Below, piece after piece: positions 63,970 through 64,000 of a stretch of DNA of 64,000 nt. Under the pieces are notes generated by a model. The model did not search any database. It was not told the DNA's origin and saw only the letters and a list, made by a program, of their open reading frames with translations. Source of the DNA: Lacticaseibacillus baoqingensis (GTDB lineage: Bacteria; Bacillota; Bacilli; Lactobacillales; Lactobacillaceae); the NCBI RefSeq assembly GCF_003946165.1, contig NZ_RHOI01000007.1, positions 1-64,000 on the forward strand. The letters are read 5' to 3'. Every line of letters begins with the position of its first letter. The stretch's first letter is position 1. Position numbers and translations under genes: made by a program.

Positions 63970-64000
63970 ATGGAAGAGATCGTGATCGTCAGCGCCCAAC
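63970..64000 (+). CDS. Start of a thiolase (acetyl-CoA acetyltransferase), cut by window edge
   Basis: Only ten codons are visible, reading MEEIVIVSAQ, which fits the conserved thiolase N-terminus. GGGGG precedes the ATG. With mvaK2 nearby, a mevalonate pathway thiolase is plausible, but the remaining sequence is outside the window. Confidence 0.6.
   Translation, partial: MEEIVIVSAQ

Overview
The window is chromosomal DNA from a low-GC-phylum lactic acid bacterium with a moderately GC-rich genome (roughly half G+C), most likely a member of Lactobacillaceae and plausibly of the Lacticaseibacillus group. The reasons are the conserved block pcrA-ligA-camS-gatC-gatA-gatB-dagK-rlmD, the xpt-pbuX pair, a PadR/phenolic acid decarboxylase pair, an isolated mevalonate pathway kinase, and many short lactobacillus-type families (YkyA, YxeA, DUF4828, DUF3284, GlsB/YeaQ). 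No prophage, IS element or CRISPR array was seen. The species call is inference.

Layout. 1-5.8 kb: an Mga-like regulator, an orphan AP2-domain DNA-binding protein, a YkyA lipoprotein, a cold-shock protein, an oxidoreductase, an unknown gene and a GH73 glucosaminidase followed by a coupled 48-codon ORF. 6-10.4 kb: xanthine salvage (xpt-pbuX) joined to a degenerate PurK-like ATP-grasp protein, then purB. 10.5-14.2 kb: a DnaQ-like exonuclease and a DUF1858-DUF438/hemerythrin/PAS pair. 14.4-25.7 kb: housekeeping block (PcrA, LigA, CamS, GatCAB, DagK, RlmD). 26-32.7 kb: a five-gene haem uptake operon with two NEAT-domain surface proteins, an IsdE-like binding protein, a permease and an ATPase. 32.7-33.5 kb: an 830-base non-coding stretch that folds into many strong hairpins and a pseudoknot (RNA A). 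33.5-36.8 kb: an NrtR-like Nudix regulator divergent from a nicotinamide riboside operon (NadR-like kinase, PnuC, a flavodoxin-fold reductase). 37-42 kb: acetyltransferase, PadR, phenolic acid decarboxylase, MFS pump, SPFH/NfeD pair. 42-50.5 kb: GH25-like protein, YxeA, oxidoreductase, DEAD-box helicase, tRNA-Arg(CCT), DsrE-like protein, membrane metalloprotease-like protein, MFS pump, ribokinase. 50.5-53.4 kb: MarR regulator and divergent ABC exporter sharing one perfect palindrome. 53.5-54.4 kb: a promoter followed by a structured leader (RNA B) and four tandem copies of a 108-112-nt structured RNA unit. 54.6-64 kb: TetR, degenerate ROK protein, phosphomevalonate kinase, a linker-rich membrane protein, BrkB-type protein, pyruvate kinase, two FMN reductases (one fused to a PAS domain), ApbE, and the first codons of a thiolase.

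Most striking is 53.5-54.4 kb. Three distinct versions of the repeated unit keep the same helices through compensatory base changes, the wobble pairs are compatible with + strand RNA only, and a good promoter lies just upstream. No protein family is linked to it here. RNA A at 33 kb is an independent non-coding structure whose last hairpin and following bases resemble those at the end of the RNA B leader. I could not search databases, so membership of a known large-RNA class (GOLLD, ROOL, OLE) remains open.

Functional links: haem capture (NEAT proteins, IsdE-like, ABC) is self-contained. NAD precursor uptake and phosphorylation sit under a divergent Nudix regulator. The flavin/redox genes at 61-64 kb share a PAS domain type with the DUF438 protein at 12 kb.
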